From contig NZ_BSNQ01000003.1 of NCBI RefSeq assembly GCF_030160075.1, positions 124,001 to 188,000 of the forward strand: a stretch of DNA of 64,000 bases. Reading direction: 5' to 3'. The translations under genes were made by a program, and so were the position numbers. Every line of letters starts with the position of its first letter. Position 1 is the first letter of the stretch. Positions 63,771-64,000 of this stretch are shown here, in pieces. Source of the DNA: Dyella lipolytica. Lineage in GTDB: Bacteria > Pseudomonadota > Gammaproteobacteria > Xanthomonadales > Rhodanobacteraceae. A model generated the notes under the pieces. The model did not search any database, was not told where the DNA came from, and was given only the letters and a program-made list of their open reading frames with translations.

Positions 63771-64000
63771 CTACAAAGCCTCCGATGCAAAGTCGGCCAA
63801 ACGCGAGCGTTCGCCACGACGCAGCGTGATATGCGCCGAATGCGACCAATGCTTGAAGCGATCGACGGCGTAGGTGAGACCCGAGGTCGTTTCCGTCAAG
63901 TAAGGCGTGTCGATCTGCTCGACGTTGCCCAGACACACGATCTTGGTGCCGGGGCCGGCGCGCGTGATCAGCGTTTTCATCTGCTTTGGCGTGAGGTTTT
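63771..64000 (-). CDS. PhoH-family ATPase, C-terminal end (partial)
   Basis: About 75 residues from the C-terminus of a PhoH/YlaK-type protein; the rest lies beyond the window. [19 protein letters not shown], then [17 protein letters not shown] and the [18 protein letters not shown] stretch are highly typical of the PhoH ATPase domain. Full-length relatives join a PIN/NYN nuclease domain to it. The stop overlaps a small hairpin (ggaggc/gcctcc, 63766-63783). It precedes thiD by 11 bases, so a shared transcript is likely. Confidence 0.85.
   Translation of the reverse strand, partial: NLTPKQMKTLITRAGPGTKIVCLGNVEQIDTPYLTETTSGLTYAVDRFKHWSHSAHITLRRGERSRLADFASEAL

Noticed and set aside
1-64000. CRISPR arrays, tRNA/rRNA genes, insertion sequences, prophage
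   Set aside because: No regularly spaced repeats, no recognisable RNA gene, no transposase or phage structural protein was seen.

Overview
The window is a 64 kb chromosomal segment of a moderately GC-rich gammaproteobacterium. It most resembles the Xanthomonadales (Lysobacterales), probably a Dyella-like member of the Rhodanobacteraceae; this placement is inferred from gene content and was not tested by a search. Supporting signs are two large TonB-dependent receptors beside glycoside hydrolases, a candidate type IV secretion antibacterial effector ending in a Xanthomonadales-type C-terminal domain, DUF1800/DUF1501 gene clusters and an LpxO-like hydroxylase. I see no rRNA, tRNA, CRISPR array, insertion sequence or prophage.

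Layout. 0-8.2 kb: the 3' end of a frameshifted TetR gene, an apolipoprotein N-acyltransferase-like nitrilase, a TetR regulator divergent from a membrane protein with two dyad operators, several small hypothetical genes, and a PadR/HAAS-sensor pair. 8.2-12.7 kb: a DUF1800-DUF1501-DUF1800 triad. 13.4-30.5 kb: a sugar-utilisation locus. A leftward arm carries a class I aldolase, an amidohydrolase and a DeoR repressor. A rightward arm carries an AgaS-like isomerase/deaminase, two PfkB kinases, two TonB-dependent receptors, a clan GH-D glycosidase and a GH35 beta-galactosidase. Together these suggest import of a galactose- or galactosamine-containing glycan, its trimming, and catabolism through tagatose phosphates.

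30.7-33.5 kb: an AT-richer patch with a secreted protein, a lipoprotein and a lysozyme-like effector with a peptidoglycan-binding domain and a Gln-rich XVIPCD-like tail. This is a probable effector/immunity pair of the bacteria-killing type IV secretion system and the most interesting item here. 33.6-42.3 kb: OprB porin, typA, then a GntP permease divergent from a Burkholderia-type porin with an iron alcohol dehydrogenase and a NarL-type regulator.

42.5-64 kb is mostly housekeeping: 3-hydroxybutyrate oligomer hydrolase, ppiB, yidB-like, GlsB-like, aminotransferase, mdh, GST, lpxH with a periplasmic cyclophilin, the phosphate block phoB-phoR-ppk1-ppx, bepA, grxC with an AhpD-like protein, NAD-type isocitrate dehydrogenase, an ECF41-type sigma factor next to its typical AhpD-like partner, an LpxO-like hydroxylase, thiD, and the 3' end of a PhoH-family gene. 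Perfect hairpins mark most operon ends. Four copies of a C-rich/G-rich palindromic repeat lie in intergenic gaps.
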